A stretch of DNA of 64,000 bases. Source: Chitinophagaceae bacterium (GTDB lineage Bacteria; Bacteroidota; Bacteroidia; Chitinophagales; Chitinophagaceae). The position numbers were made by a program, and so were the translations under genes. Below are positions 1 through 8,318 of the stretch, one piece after another (position 1 is the stretch's first letter; each line of letters starts with the position of its first letter). Under the pieces are notes generated by a model. It saw only the letters and a list, made by a program, of their open reading frames with translations. It did not search any database and was not told the DNA's origin. Location of the stretch: contig SEAC01000037.1 of the NCBI GenBank assembly GCA_004173235.1, forward strand, positions 1 through 64,000. The letters are read 5' to 3'.

Positions 1-1
1 T

Positions 2-174
2 CTATTGCCGAAGGCACTGGGTAAGGCTTTGTTTTCCATTGAGCAGCGGGATCTATTGCCGAAGGCACTGGGTAAGGCTTTGTTTTCCATTGAGCAGCGG
101 GATCTATTGCCGAAGGCACTGGGTAAGGCTTTGTTTTCCATTCAGCAGCAGCGGGATCTATTGCCGAAGGCAAT
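2..174. repeat. 51-bp tandem repeat (minisatellite)
   Basis: A 51-bp unit beginning CTATTGCCGAAGGCACTGGG starts at 2, 53 and 104, and a fourth start is at 158. The third unit carries 3 extra bases (an added CAG), and the fourth is cut short after GAAGGCA. The unit length is a multiple of three, so one frame would read a 17-residue repeat (PKALGKALFSIEQRDLL) and another frame is also open. Neither frame looks like a known protein and both run into the heptamer tract, so I treat this as non-coding. The array may continue beyond the left edge. Confidence 0.85.
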
Positions 175-224
175 GTCGTTCGCCATCCTTTTCCCTTTCG
201 CAGCAGCGGGATCTGCGATGCATC

Positions 225-327
225 GCTCACGGCTCACGGCTCACGGTTCACGGCTCACCGCTCACCGCTCACGGCTCACGGCTGACGGCTGACGTCTCAC
301 GGCTCACCGCTCACGCCTCACGTCTCC
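225..327. repeat. Heptamer repeat tract (CTCACGG type)
   Basis: About fourteen degenerate copies of the 7-bp word CTCACGG (variants CTCACCG, CTGACGG, CTCACGC) run head to tail up to the ispF leader. A shorter tract of the same word lies at 8274-8306, before the 3-methyladenine glycosylase gene. It is one of a set of 7/8-bp period tracts in the spacers of this window. Confidence 0.85.
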
Positions 328-354
328 CTATCTTCGCCCGCAAACAACTCCTCC

Positions 355-834
355 ATGTCCTTCCGCATTGGCTCCGGTATCGATTTCCACCAACTGGGCG
401 AAGGCCGTCCCCTGATGCTCGGCGGCGTACACGTTCCGCACAACAAAGGATGCATCGGCTATAGCGATGCCGACGTGCTGCTGCACGCCATCTGCGATGC
501 GCTGCTCGGTGCGCTCGCCCTGGGCGACATTGGAGTGCACTTCCCTGATACCGATCCCCGCTTCAAAGGCATCGACAGCAAAAAGCTGCTGGACGAAACC
601 TGCCACCTCGTTGCTGCAGAAGGCTACCGCGTGATCAACATCGACAGCAGCCTCTGCCTGCAGGAGCCGAAGATCAAACCCTACGTGCCCCAAATGCAGG
701 AAACCATCGCGCGCATTGCCGGGCTCACCGTTCGCGACGTATCCATCAAAGCCACCACCACCGAAGGCCTTGGCTTCGTGGGGCGCAAGGAAGGAGTGGT
801 GGCTTACGCATCAGCATTATTGCAACGGATTTAA
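355..834 (+). CDS. ispF: 2-C-methyl-D-erythritol 2,4-cyclodiphosphate synthase
   Basis: IspF converts CDP-methylerythritol 2-phosphate to methylerythritol 2,4-cyclodiphosphate and CMP in the MEP isoprenoid pathway, as a cytosolic homotrimer. At 159 residues it has the usual family length. The N-terminal GSGIDFH stretch holds the metal ligands (Asp10, His12), with His44 in the SDADVLLHAICDALLG helix. DIGVHFPDTDP follows at about 58-68, and the C-terminal TTTEGLGF/GRKEGV substrate loop closes the protein. The ATG at 355 gives the canonical start. A near-consensus -7 box (TATCTTCG) lies about 20 bp upstream. It implies that isoprenoids, including the prenyl groups used by MenG and the UbiA-like enzyme downstream, come from the MEP route. 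Confidence 0.97.
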   Translation: MSFRIGSGIDFHQLGEGRPLMLGGVHVPHNKGCIGYSDADVLLHAICDALLGALALGDIGVHFPDTDPRFKGIDSKKLLDETCHLVAAEGYRVINIDSSLCLQEPKIKPYVPQMQETIARIAGLTVRDVSIKATTTEGLGFVGRKEGVVAYASALLQRI

Positions 835-856
835 CAGAGTTCGCCTACTGCCCCCT

Positions 857-864
857 TATCTTTG
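857..864 (+). promoter_or_regulatory. -7 promoter box for dut
   Basis: TATCTTTG is an exact match to the Bacteroidota -7 consensus TAnnTTTG. It ends 5 nt before the dut ATG, so transcription would start at or within a few bases of the start codon. Confidence 0.6.
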
Positions 865-869
865 GCGCT

Positions 870-1313
870 ATGACCCCGGTAGCGGTACCCATACGCAATG
901 AGTCGCCCTGGCCCCTGCCGGCCTACGCTACGCCCGGCTCGGCCGGCCTCGATCTCCGCGCATTTCTCGAAAGCCCGCTTACATTCACGCCACTCCAGCG
1001 CGTGCTTGTTCCTACCGGCCTTTACATCGAGCTGCCCGCGGGCTACGAAGCGCAGGTGCGACCGCGCAGCGGGCTCGCCTGGAAGCAGGGAATCACCTGC
1101 CTCAACACACCCGGTACCATCGACAGCGACTACCGTGGAGAAATTAGGGTTTTATTGATCAACCTCGACGCCGCTTCGCAGGTCATACAGCCCGGGGAGC
1201 GCATCGCCCAGCTGGTGCTGCAGCGCGTGGAGCAGATCCAATGGGTGCCGGTGGCGGCACTCAACGGGAGCGAGCGCCAGGAAGGCGGCTTCGGCTCCAC
1301 CGGAAAAGCTTAA
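870..1313 (+). CDS. dut: dUTP diphosphatase (dUTPase)
   Basis: This enzyme hydrolyses dUTP to dUMP and pyrophosphate, which keeps uracil out of DNA and feeds thymidylate synthesis. At 147 residues it is a typical trimeric dUTPase. All five family motifs are visible in order: PGSAGLDLRA, RSGLAWKQG, GTIDSDYRGEI with the catalytic Asp, GERIAQLVL, and the C-terminal GFGSTGK arm that closes over the nucleotide. An exact -7 box ends 5 nt upstream, so the message is probably leaderless. The DUF4292 lipoprotein gene starts 5 nt after the stop, so the two are probably co-transcribed with the EnvC-like gene. Confidence 0.97.
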   Translation: MTPVAVPIRNESPWPLPAYATPGSAGLDLRAFLESPLTFTPLQRVLVPTGLYIELPAGYEAQVRPRSGLAWKQGITCLNTPGTIDSDYRGEIRVLLINLDAASQVIQPGERIAQLVLQRVEQIQWVPVAALNGSERQEGGFGSTGKA

Positions 1314-1318
1314 CCATT

Positions 1319-2128
1319 ATGAAGAGATACGTCCTGCTCGTTTTTATCGCCGCCATTGCCGCTTCCTGCCGCCCCACTAAAAAGATCGGCGTCGCACTGG
1401 CAAAGAAAGACACCACACAAGTGGCGGTGCCTGCACCAACGGGCCGCGAAGACACGATCGCATTCATACGACGCACCCTCGATGGCGTGAAGGCAAGGCA
1501 TATCGATTTCCATACGTTCACCGCGAAGATCAACGTTGACTACAAGGATGCCACCAATAAGAACCAGAACCTCAACGTCAATGTGCGGATGTACAAGGAC
1601 AGCGCCATCTGGATCTCGGCAACCGGCTTCATGGGCATCGAAGGAATGCGTGCGCTCATCACCAAAGACTCCGTCAAGATCCTCAACAAACTCGACAAAG
1701 TGTATACGGCGCGCAGCATGTCGTACCTGCAGGATGTGACCGATATGCCGCTCGACCTGCCGACGATGCAGAACCTGCTGGTGGGCAATCCCATCTTCTT
1801 CGACAGTGTCAGCTCGTATGCGCACAGCTCGGGCGTGCTCACCCTGCAAAGCGTGGGCACCTGGTTCAAGCACCTGCTCGCCCTCGGCGACGACGACGGC
1901 AACATCATGCGCAGCAAGATCGACGACGTGGATCCGAGCTCCAACCGCACCGCCGACATCACCTACGGCGAATACCAGGAAAAGGGCGGCGTTAAATTTG
2001 CCACCAAGCGGCAGATCATTTTGTCGGAAGCAAAGAAACTCAGCGTGAAAATGGACTTCCGCCAGTTCGCGTTCAACGAAGAAATAAGCTTTCCCTTCAG
2101 CATACCGAAAAACTACAAGAGACAATAG
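1319..2128 (+). CDS. DUF4292 family lipoprotein
   Basis: A 269-residue lipoprotein. It opens with a charged MKR, a hydrophobic stretch and the lipobox AASC (Cys at residue 17), so it should be lipid-anchored on an envelope membrane. The body is a beta-rich domain of the DUF4292 type, a Bacteroidota family without an assigned activity that distantly resembles LolA/LolB-like lipoprotein carriers. The open frame extends upstream to 1241, but that part overlaps dut out of frame, and the ATG at 1319 gives a clean signal peptide. It sits between dut and an EnvC-like gene, a gene order I associate with this phylum. The function is unknown. Confidence 0.88.
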   Translation: MKRYVLLVFIAAIAASCRPTKKIGVALAKKDTTQVAVPAPTGREDTIAFIRRTLDGVKARHIDFHTFTAKINVDYKDATNKNQNLNVNVRMYKDSAIWISATGFMGIEGMRALITKDSVKILNKLDKVYTARSMSYLQDVTDMPLDLPTMQNLLVGNPIFFDSVSSYAHSSGVLTLQSVGTWFKHLLALGDDDGNIMRSKIDDVDPSSNRTADITYGEYQEKGGVKFATKRQIILSEAKKLSVKMDFRQFAFNEEISFPFSIPKNYKRQ

Positions 2129-2173
2129 ATCGGACCCACCTGCGTTATAGCAGTCCGGCCAAAATCGTAACGG

Positions 2174-3484
2174 ATGAAAAAACAGCTCCTCGTATTTCTA
2201 CTGTTGCTCTGCGCTGTTGCAGGCTGGAGCCAGCCCGCCGCCGACAGGGCGCGAATGGAGAATGAGCGCAAGGCCATCCAGAAAGAGCTGCGTGAGCTCC
2301 AGGAGCAATACGCACGCGTAAGCAAAAGCAAGAAGGCCACGCTCGGACAACTTGCCGCCATCCAGGAGCGCATGGAAGCGCAGGTGCGCCTGCTCAACAA
2401 CATCAGCCGCGAGGTGCGCATCCTTTCCGATGACATCTACCTCAGCACGCTCGAACTGAATCGCCTCCAGCGTCAGCTTGATACGCTCAAGCGCGAGTAT
2501 GCGCGCAGCGTGGTGTATGCCTACAAGAGCCGCAGCTCTTACGACTACCTCAACTTCATTTTTTCGGCGGAAAGCTTTAACGATGCGCTGAAGCGCGTGC
2601 GTTATCTCCGCACCTATCGCCTATACCGCCAGTCGCAGCTCACCACCATCCGCGAAACGGCCGCAGCCATCGAAGAACGCAAGCAATCGCTGCTGGCGAA
2701 GCGTACGGACAAGAACCGCGCGCTGGCCAACCAGACCGAGCAATACAACGAGCTCGAAGGACAGAAAAAGGAAAAGGACCGGGTAGCATCGCAGCTGAAA
2801 TCGCAGGAAAAAGAACTATCGAAGCAGCTCGCTACGAAGAAGAAACGCGACAACCAGTTGAAACAACAGATCGCGGCAGTGGTTGCCCGCGAGCTGGAGG
2901 CCGCGCGGCGCGAGGCCGCTCGCCGCGAAGCCGAGCGCATTGCCGAAGCAAAGCGCCGCGAAGCGGAGGCAGTAAAGAACAATCCTGTTGCCGGTGGAAA
3001 GACGCCTGCTACCGCGCCGCCCAAAGCACCTGCAAAGGCGCCGGCTTATTCCATTTATAACGATGCGGAACGCGCGCTCGCCAGCACCTTCGAAAAGAAC
3101 CGCGGCAACCTGCCCTGGCCGGTCGACAATGGGCGACTAAGTATCCCTTACGGAAAGAGCAAGCTGGAAGGCCTCGACTTCGACAACCCCGGCATCACCA
3201 TTGAAACGCCGAGTGCCGGCGCCGCGGTGCGGGCCGTATTTGATGGCGAGGTGAGCGCCGTAACCGCTACCGGTGATGTGATGACGGTGATGGTGCGCCA
3301 CGGCCGTTACTTTACCGTGTACAGCAACCTTGCAAACGTATCGGTAACCAAGGGCAGTAGCGTCAAGCGCGGACAATCGCTGGGAACAACCGCCAGCGCC
3401 GACGACGGCTCCGGTGGCCAGCTCGACTTCCTCATCTACAACGAGGCGAACCGGCAGAATCCGAGTTCGTGGCTGCACAGATGA
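2174..3484 (+). CDS. EnvC-like murein hydrolase activator with degenerate LytM domain
   Basis: A 436-residue exported protein. A signal peptide ends near residue 20 (AGWSQ). A long charged coiled coil runs from about 22 to 260, followed by an Ala/Pro-rich linker (about 268-290) and a C-terminal LytM/M23-type domain from about 310. The LytM domain lacks the zinc ligands. Where active enzymes have HxxxD there is LEGLDFDN, and where they have HxH there is QLDFLIYN. Active-site loss with an N-terminal coiled coil is the EnvC pattern, in which the protein activates cell-wall amidases during division instead of cutting peptidoglycan. The partner amidase is not in this window. It probably shares an operon with dut and the DUF4292 gene. 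Confidence 0.88.
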   Translation: MKKQLLVFLLLLCAVAGWSQPAADRARMENERKAIQKELRELQEQYARVSKSKKATLGQLAAIQERMEAQVRLLNNISREVRILSDDIYLSTLELNRLQRQLDTLKREYARSVVYAYKSRSSYDYLNFIFSAESFNDALKRVRYLRTYRLYRQSQLTTIRETAAAIEERKQSLLAKRTDKNRALANQTEQYNELEGQKKEKDRVASQLKSQEKELSKQLATKKKRDNQLKQQIAAVVARELEAARREAARREAERIAEAKRREAEAVKNNPVAGGKTPATAPPKAPAKAPAYSIYNDAERALASTFEKNRGNLPWPVDNGRLSIPYGKSKLEGLDFDNPGITIETPSAGAAVRAVFDGEVSAVTATGDVMTVMVRHGRYFTVYSNLANVSVTKGSSVKRGQSLGTTASADDGSGGQLDFLIYNEANRQNPSSWLHR

Positions 3485-3493
3485 TAGCGTATC

Positions 3494-3615
3494 GGATAAT
3501 GAATAACGAACAAGGAATATCGAAATAGATTCCGCAGTAACTACAAAGCGCCCTCCATGTGAGGGCGCTCTTTATTTCATTATTGGTTATTCCTTGTTCT
3601 TTATTCGATATTCAT
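3494..3615. repeat. Foldback heptamer repeat around a terminator
   Basis: The left arm (3494-3529) reads in 7-bp steps as AATGAAT, AACGAAC, AAGGAAT. The right arm (3573-3615) carries the inverted words ATTGGTTATT, CCTTGTT, CTTTATT, CGATATT. The arms enclose the envC/bshA convergent terminator. Confidence 0.7.
3546..3573. terminator. Bidirectional terminator between the envC-like gene and bshA
   Basis: AGCGCCCTC and GAGGGCGCT form a 9-bp GC-rich stem with a 5-nt loop, followed by a T-rich run. It lies between two convergent genes and could serve both. Confidence 0.85.
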
Positions 3616-4746
3616 TGCCGGCTCCTTGCTCAGCACCTCGTCATAAAGCCGCTCATAAATGGGAATGATGTTGCCGATGTCGAAGCGATGCGCATGCTCC
3701 AGTGCGGCGCGCTTGAATTGGTCGAGCCGCTCGTCGTCGGAAAGTATTTCTACGGCCCGGCGGCTCATGGTGTCGATGTCGCCGATGTCGCCCATATAGC
3801 CGGTCTGCCCTTCGATCATGATCTCGCCGAGGCCGCCTGCATTGGTGCTGATGACGGGCACGCCCGCAGCCATTGCTTCGAGTGCGGCAAGTCCGAAGCT
3901 TTCATATTCCGATGTAAGCAGGAAGAGATCGGCGATGGCGAGGATGTCTTCCATCTGTTCCTGCTTGCCCACGAAGCGGATCTCGTCGCAAACACCCAGT
4001 TGGCGGCTCAGGTCTTCTGCTGTTGCGCGCTCGGGCCCGTCGCCCACGAAAAGGAGCTTTGCAGGAATCTCCTTCAGCACCCGGGCGAAGATCTGCACCA
4101 CGTCCTGCACGCGCTTCACCTTGCGGAAGTTGGAAGCATGCAGCAGGATGCGCTCGTTGTTGGGTGCGATCACGCGGCGAAACGCATCGATCGGCTTGCG
4201 TTGAAAGCGCGCCACATCCACGAAGTTGTGAATCACGTGAATGGGCTTCGTGATCTGGAAGTGCTTGAATGTTTCGTCTTTCAGGTTTTGTGAAACGGCG
4301 GTGATGGCATCGCTCTGGTTGATGGAGAACGTGACCACCGGCGCATACATCTTGTCGCGGCCAACGAGCGTGATGTCGGTGCCGTGCAGCGTGGTGATGA
4401 CCGGCACCTGGATGCCTTCCTGCGCCAGAATCTGCCGGGCCATATAGGCCGCCGATGCATGGGGGATGGCGTAGTGCACGTGCAGCAGCTGCAGCTGGTT
4501 GTTCTTGATCACATCCACCATCGTGCTGGCAAGGGCCGTTTCGTAGGGCGGGTAATCGAACAGTGGGTACGTGGGCACCTGCACTTCGTGGTAGAATATA
4601 TTGGGGATGAAGCCGGTGAGGCGCACCGGCTGCTGGTAGGTGATGAAGTGAACCTGGTGGCCTTTCTGGGCCAGTGCCTTGCCGAGCTCCGTTGCCAGCA
4701 CTCCGCTGCCGCCGAATGTAGGATAGCAAACAATTCCAATGCGCAT
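3601..4746 (-). CDS. bshA: N-acetyl-alpha-D-glucosaminyl L-malate synthase
   Basis: BshA is a GT4 retaining glycosyltransferase that joins UDP-GlcNAc and L-malate, the first step of bacillithiol synthesis. The 381-residue length fits the family. The N-terminus MRIGIVCYPTFGGSG with VLATELGKALAQKGH is the BshA signature, TTLHGTDITLVG and FVDVARF follow, and the C-terminal nucleotide-binding half has SEYESFGLAALEAMAAGVPVISTNAGG with the GT4 E-x7-E motif. The later genes bshB and bshC are not in this window. A near-consensus -7 box (TACCTTCG on the minus strand, 4773-4780) lies upstream. The gene is convergent with the EnvC-like gene and divergent from the M28 peptidase. Confidence 0.95.
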   Translation of the reverse strand: MRIGIVCYPTFGGSGVLATELGKALAQKGHQVHFITYQQPVRLTGFIPNIFYHEVQVPTYPLFDYPPYETALASTMVDVIKNNQLQLLHVHYAIPHASAAYMARQILAQEGIQVPVITTLHGTDITLVGRDKMYAPVVTFSINQSDAITAVSQNLKDETFKHFQITKPIHVIHNFVDVARFQRKPIDAFRRVIAPNNERILLHASNFRKVKRVQDVVQIFARVLKEIPAKLLFVGDGPERATAEDLSRQLGVCDEIRFVGKQEQMEDILAIADLFLLTSEYESFGLAALEAMAAGVPVISTNAGGLGEIMIEGQTGYMGDIGDIDTMSRRAVEILSDDERLDQFKRAALEHAHRFDIGNIIPIYERLYDEVLSKEPAMNIE

Positions 4747-4805
4747 GAGTCGGGTAACTATTTAGACGGCGAAGGTACGATGGGTGAAATCGATATTTTT
4801 AAGCT

Positions 4806-6194
4806 ATGAAACGCCTCCTTTCCCTTTGTGCCGGCCTTTTGTTTTCCGGCTTTGCCTTTGCTCAGAATGCCGACTCGCTTTTCATCCGCCGCCTGGCCGA
4901 TGAAGTATTGGTGAATAGCCGCGCCTACGAAAATCTGCGCGAGCTCACCAAAGGCATTGGCGGCCGCCTCGCGGGCTCTCCCGCGATGGTGCGCGCCGAG
5001 CAGTGGGGGCGAAAGACCTTGCAGAAAGCCGGTGCCGATTCGGTATGGATGCAACAATGCATGGTGCCGCACTGGGTGCGTGGCGGGAAGGACAAGCTTA
5101 CTTATCTCGAAAGCGTCAGCAAGCCGCATGAAAAAGAGCGTGCACGCGAATATGCACTCGAGGTGCTGGCGCTCGGAAATTCTCTCGCAACCAAAGGCGT
5201 CGTCAGCGGCCGTGTGCTGGTGGTGCGCGACTTCGACGAGCTGGAAGCAAAGAAGGATTCGGTAAAAGGCCGCATCGTGTTTTACAACTATGCGTTCAAC
5301 CCGCGCTTCGTGCACACGTTCGAAGCCTATCGCGATGCGGGCGCTTACCGCGGCCAGGGGCCCGTGCGCGCCGCCAGGTATGGCGCGATCGGGGTGATAG
5401 TGCGGAGCCTGTCGGGCAGCACCGACAACTATCCCCACACCGGCACTACTGCCTCCGGCGACACCATCCGTACCGTGCCCTCGGTGGCCATCGGTTTGCG
5501 CGATGCCGACCGGCTGGCACGGCTCGCGGGAGGAGGCAATTTCTGGATCAACATGCAAACCTTCGGGCGCTTCCTCCCCGATACCATCGGCCACAACGTG
5601 ATCGGCGAATTGCGCGGCAGCGAGTTTCCGGACCAGATCATCACCATCGGCGGCCACCTCGATTCCTGGGATCCCGCCGAAGGTGCACACGACGACGGCG
5701 CCGGCATCGTGCACACCATCGAAGTGTTGCGGGCGTTCAAGGCCCTCGGCTACCAACCCAAACACACGATCCGCTTTGTGTTGTTTGCCAATGAGGAGAA
5801 TGGACTGCGTGGCGGCCGCAAATACGCGGAGGAAGCCGCTGCGAAGGGCGAGCAACACATTTTCGCGCTGGAAAGCGATGAAGGCGGCTTTACGCCCCGC
5901 GGCTTTGGCCTCACCGGAACCGACGAGCAATACCGGAAGTTTCTCAGCTGGCAGCCGCTCCTCGCACCCTACGGCGCCTCCGACTTTCGCCGTGGCGGTG
6001 GCGGCTCCGACATCGGTCCGCTGGCACAGCGCCTCAAAACGCCTACCTGCGGTTTGATCCCCGACTCGCAGCGCTATTTCGACGTGCACCACGCCTCCAA
6101 CGATGTGTTCGAGAACGTCAACAAGCGCGAACTGGAGCTGGGAGCGCTAAACATAGCAGCCCTTATTTACCTAGTAGATCAACACGGTCTTTGA
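4806..6194 (+). CDS. M28 family secreted aminopeptidase
   Basis: A 462-residue exported metallopeptidase. The signal peptide ends near residue 20 (SGFAFAQ). A PA-type insert (about 120-230) precedes the M28 catalytic domain. The two-zinc site is recognisable as GGHLDSWD, AHDDGAG, NEENG, ESDEGG and a late HHASND motif. Such enzymes release N-terminal amino acids from peptides in the periplasm or outside the cell, which supports peptide feeding. The TATTTTTA sequence 4 nt before the ATG resembles a -7 box with one mismatch. The exact substrate cannot be read from sequence. Confidence 0.92.
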   Translation: MKRLLSLCAGLLFSGFAFAQNADSLFIRRLADEVLVNSRAYENLRELTKGIGGRLAGSPAMVRAEQWGRKTLQKAGADSVWMQQCMVPHWVRGGKDKLTYLESVSKPHEKERAREYALEVLALGNSLATKGVVSGRVLVVRDFDELEAKKDSVKGRIVFYNYAFNPRFVHTFEAYRDAGAYRGQGPVRAARYGAIGVIVRSLSGSTDNYPHTGTTASGDTIRTVPSVAIGLRDADRLARLAGGGNFWINMQTFGRFLPDTIGHNVIGELRGSEFPDQIITIGGHLDSWDPAEGAHDDGAGIVHTIEVLRAFKALGYQPKHTIRFVLFANEENGLRGGRKYAEEAAAKGEQHIFALESDEGGFTPRGFGLTGTDEQYRKFLSWQPLLAPYGASDFRRGGGGSDIGPLAQRLKTPTCGLIPDSQRYFDVHHASNDVFENVNKRELELGALNIAALIYLVDQHGL

Positions 6195-6245
6195 TAGCGG
6201 GAGAAGCGTGGCCTGTGTTTTTCAGGGATGCTTCAAACCTTTGGT

Positions 6246-6650
6246 ATGAACCGCTATGCCGTTTCGGACCGCACCCGTTCGGGCGCCCGCAAGCTGATCT
6301 GGAGCATCGTGCTCATCGGCCTGCTCGTATCGGGCCTGTTGCTTTATTGGAGGTACTTCTACACCTACAGCGAAGGCAATCGTTTCGGGATGCTTCAAAA
6401 GTTCTCCCGCAAGGGGAATGTTTTCAAGACCTACGAGGGAGAGCTCATTCTCAGCTCGGTGAGTGGCAACAACAACGTGCCCATTGCGTCGGAGAAATTC
6501 TTTTTCTCGGTGAACGATGAAGCGGTGGCGCAACAGCTGCTGCAAATGGAAGGGAGGCGCGTGTCGCTTCATTATACAGAAAAGAAAGCCAGTCTTTTTT
6601 GGCGGGGAGAAACACCGTACATCGTTGACGGTGTGAAGGCCGTTGAATGA
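6246..6650 (+). CDS. Hypothetical single-pass membrane protein
   Basis: A 134-residue protein with a basic N-terminus, one transmembrane segment at about residues 18-36 (WSIVLIGLLVSGLLLYW) and a soluble C-terminal domain that probably faces the periplasm. YTYSEGNRFGMLQKFSRKGNVFKTYEGELIL is conserved in character with small Bacteroidota proteins of unknown role. The frame is open from an upstream ATG at 6228, but the ATG at 6246 gives a better N-terminus (MNRYAV). It lies 51 bp after the M28 gene on the same strand. I assign no function. Confidence 0.72.
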   Translation: MNRYAVSDRTRSGARKLIWSIVLIGLLVSGLLLYWRYFYTYSEGNRFGMLQKFSRKGNVFKTYEGELILSSVSGNNNVPIASEKFFFSVNDEAVAQQLLQMEGRRVSLHYTEKKASLFWRGETPYIVDGVKAVE

Positions 6651-6665
6651 GGAAGCTATATGCGG

Positions 6666-7370
6666 TCAGGTGCCTGCATACATCAGGAAGATGGCAGGAC
6701 GCTTGTGCAGCTCCGGCAACGCGGCGCGCCACTGTGCGGGTGTCTTCGTCTGCACCGATTCGGCCGGCCCGGTGAGGTCTGCCGCCACACAGATCAGTGT
6801 TTGCGGCGCACAGGTTTTTACCAGCATTTCCAGCAGCTGGTTGTTGCGGTAGGGCGTTTCAATAAAGATCTCGGTGCAGCTATTTTTTCGCGATTCTCCT
6901 TCGAGGGTTCGGATCGCTTTCTGTCGCTCGCCCGCTTCGATAGGAAGGTAGCCGTTGAAGCGGAACTGCTGCCCGTTCATGCCCGATGCCATCAGCGCCA
7001 GCAGTATCGATGAAGGCCCCACCAAAGGCTTCACCAGGGCACCCTGCAACTGTGCTTCGTGCACCAGCTTTTGCCCGGGGTCGGCAACGCCGGGGCAGCC
7101 GGCTTCGCTGAGGATACCCACACACTTCCCGGCCTCGAGATCTTGTAGAAATACGGTACGCAGCGCGGGCGTCCATTCTTTCATGTTGTGCCAGCCGTAG
7201 TTGTCGATCACCATTTCCTTCCAGATGCTTTTGAGAAAGCGTCGTGCGGTGCGTTCATTCTCCACGTAAAAAACGCTGCAGGCCTTTACGGCGTCGAGCA
7301 GGTAGGCGGGGAGGCAGGAAACGGCGCCATCGTGGAGCACGGTGGGAATGAGGTAAACGGTTGCGCTCAT
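6666..7370 (-). CDS. RsmI-like SAM-dependent methyltransferase
   Basis: A 234-residue member of the tetrapyrrole methylase superfamily, the fold of RsmI, which 2'-O-methylates C1402 of 16S rRNA. Visible features are ILSEAGCPGVADPG, VGPSSILLALMASGMNGQQFRFNGYLP and IFIETPYRNNQLLEMLV, all with RsmI counterparts. It is shorter than E. coli RsmI and lacks its C-terminal domain, the short form common in Bacteroidota. rRNA is the likely substrate, but I could not confirm the target. Its start overlaps the end of the upstream EI24 gene by 4 bp, so the two are translationally coupled. Confidence 0.85.
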   Translation of the reverse strand: MSATVYLIPTVLHDGAVSCLPAYLLDAVKACSVFYVENERTARRFLKSIWKEMVIDNYGWHNMKEWTPALRTVFLQDLEAGKCVGILSEAGCPGVADPGQKLVHEAQLQGALVKPLVGPSSILLALMASGMNGQQFRFNGYLPIEAGERQKAIRTLEGESRKNSCTEIFIETPYRNNQLLEMLVKTCAPQTLICVAADLTGPAESVQTKTPAQWRAALPELHKRPAIFLMYAGT

Positions 7371-8125
7371 ACCTTTTTGATTTTATGCAGGCTAAGCGTT
7401 GCTGCCACTACCGAATAGGCAGGTGCCAGCACCCATCCAACGATGGGCACGAGGTGCATCAGGTAAAACAAAATGCCGTTGCCCACCGCCAGGCCTTTGT
7501 GCCGCCCGATGTAGTCGATGCTTTCGGGCGCCGACATGCGCGCGCGCTCGAGCGAGTAGTCGAGCATCGAAAAACCGTAGTAGTAGCATTCCACGAAAAG
7601 CGCGATCAGCGGCGCGATCCAGCCGGCAATGGGGATCAATGAAAGAAAGAACAAGGCGATCATGTATACCGTTTGCCAGAGCCCGTTGCGGAGCGCGATG
7701 CGGATGCCGCGTGCGATATCGCGCAGCAGTTGGGGCAGCGAAAACGGATGATCCTTTCCTTCGAGGATGGCTTCGGTCTTTTCGCTTAAGTAGGCAAACA
7801 GCGGCGACCCTACGATGAGGAAAAAATATTTGAAGAAGGAAAAATAGGCAACGAAGGCCAGCAGCCACAGGAAGATGCCGGCAAACACGAAGAGCGCACT
7901 CAGCAACCCGCTGCGCTCCTTGCGCACCCATGCGGCAAGCCCGGTTTTTACGCTGAACCATTCATAGGCGGCATCGAACGAATGGAGGAAGTAGTAGGCG
8001 CCGATGACGAACAGCAGCGTGTAGATGATTCCCGGCACCAGAATCCACCGCCACATCTTCGCCTTGCTGATGAAGGCGTGCGCTTCGAAAAAAGACTGGA
8101 AGGCGATGATGATCTCTTTGAGCAC
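7367..8125 (-). CDS. EI24 domain membrane protein
   Basis: A 252-residue integral membrane protein of the EI24/CysZ-like family. There are about four hydrophobic blocks: near residues 27-48, 75-115, 150-185 and 225-245 (GWVLAPAYSVVAA). The FLIVGSPLFAYLSEKTE segment followed by an amphipathic region is typical of the family. Bacterial members include the CysZ sulfate channel, but the role here is not determined. GTG at 8125 is the start. Upstream on the same strand, TATCTTGC ends 4 nt before it, resembling a -7 box. It forms an operon with the RsmI-like gene, overlapping it by 4 bp. Confidence 0.85.
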   Translation of the reverse strand: MLKEIIIAFQSFFEAHAFISKAKMWRWILVPGIIYTLLFVIGAYYFLHSFDAAYEWFSVKTGLAAWVRKERSGLLSALFVFAGIFLWLLAFVAYFSFFKYFFLIVGSPLFAYLSEKTEAILEGKDHPFSLPQLLRDIARGIRIALRNGLWQTVYMIALFFLSLIPIAGWIAPLIALFVECYYYGFSMLDYSLERARMSAPESIDYIGRHKGLAVGNGILFYLMHLVPIVGWVLAPAYSVVAATLSLHKIKKV

Positions 8126-8137
8126 GGCGGCAAGATA

Positions 8138-8306
8138 CGATCGTGAAGCGTGAATCGTCCATCACGAATGTTCGATCGTGAACCACAGGGCGGCGGGGAA
8201 AATACGAGCGCGCCCGGCTTTCGTCTTTCACTAACCCGCGTAAGTCCTCAGGATTGACGATTAACGAGTCCCTCTGCTCACGGCTCACGGCTAACGCCTC
8301 ACGGCG
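8138..8306. repeat. Heptamer repeat tracts before the 3-methyladenine glycosylase gene
   Basis: The 8138-8185 tract carries repeated CGTGAA/CGTCCA/CACGAA words, and the 8274-8306 tract carries CTCACGG words like those at 225-327. A GATTGACGATTAACGAG stretch between them resembles the first tract inverted. No gene is seen in this spacer. Confidence 0.55.
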
Positions 8307-8318
8307 TAATTTGCGCCC

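Noticed and set aside
2..174. CRISPR array at the left edge
   Set aside because: The 51-bp units are directly adjacent, with no unique spacers between them, and no cas gene is in the window.
4758..6092. Long antisense frame opposite the M28 peptidase
   Set aside because: High-GC genes here keep antisense frames open. The product has no recognisable domain, while the plus-strand frame has a signal peptide and M28 motifs.
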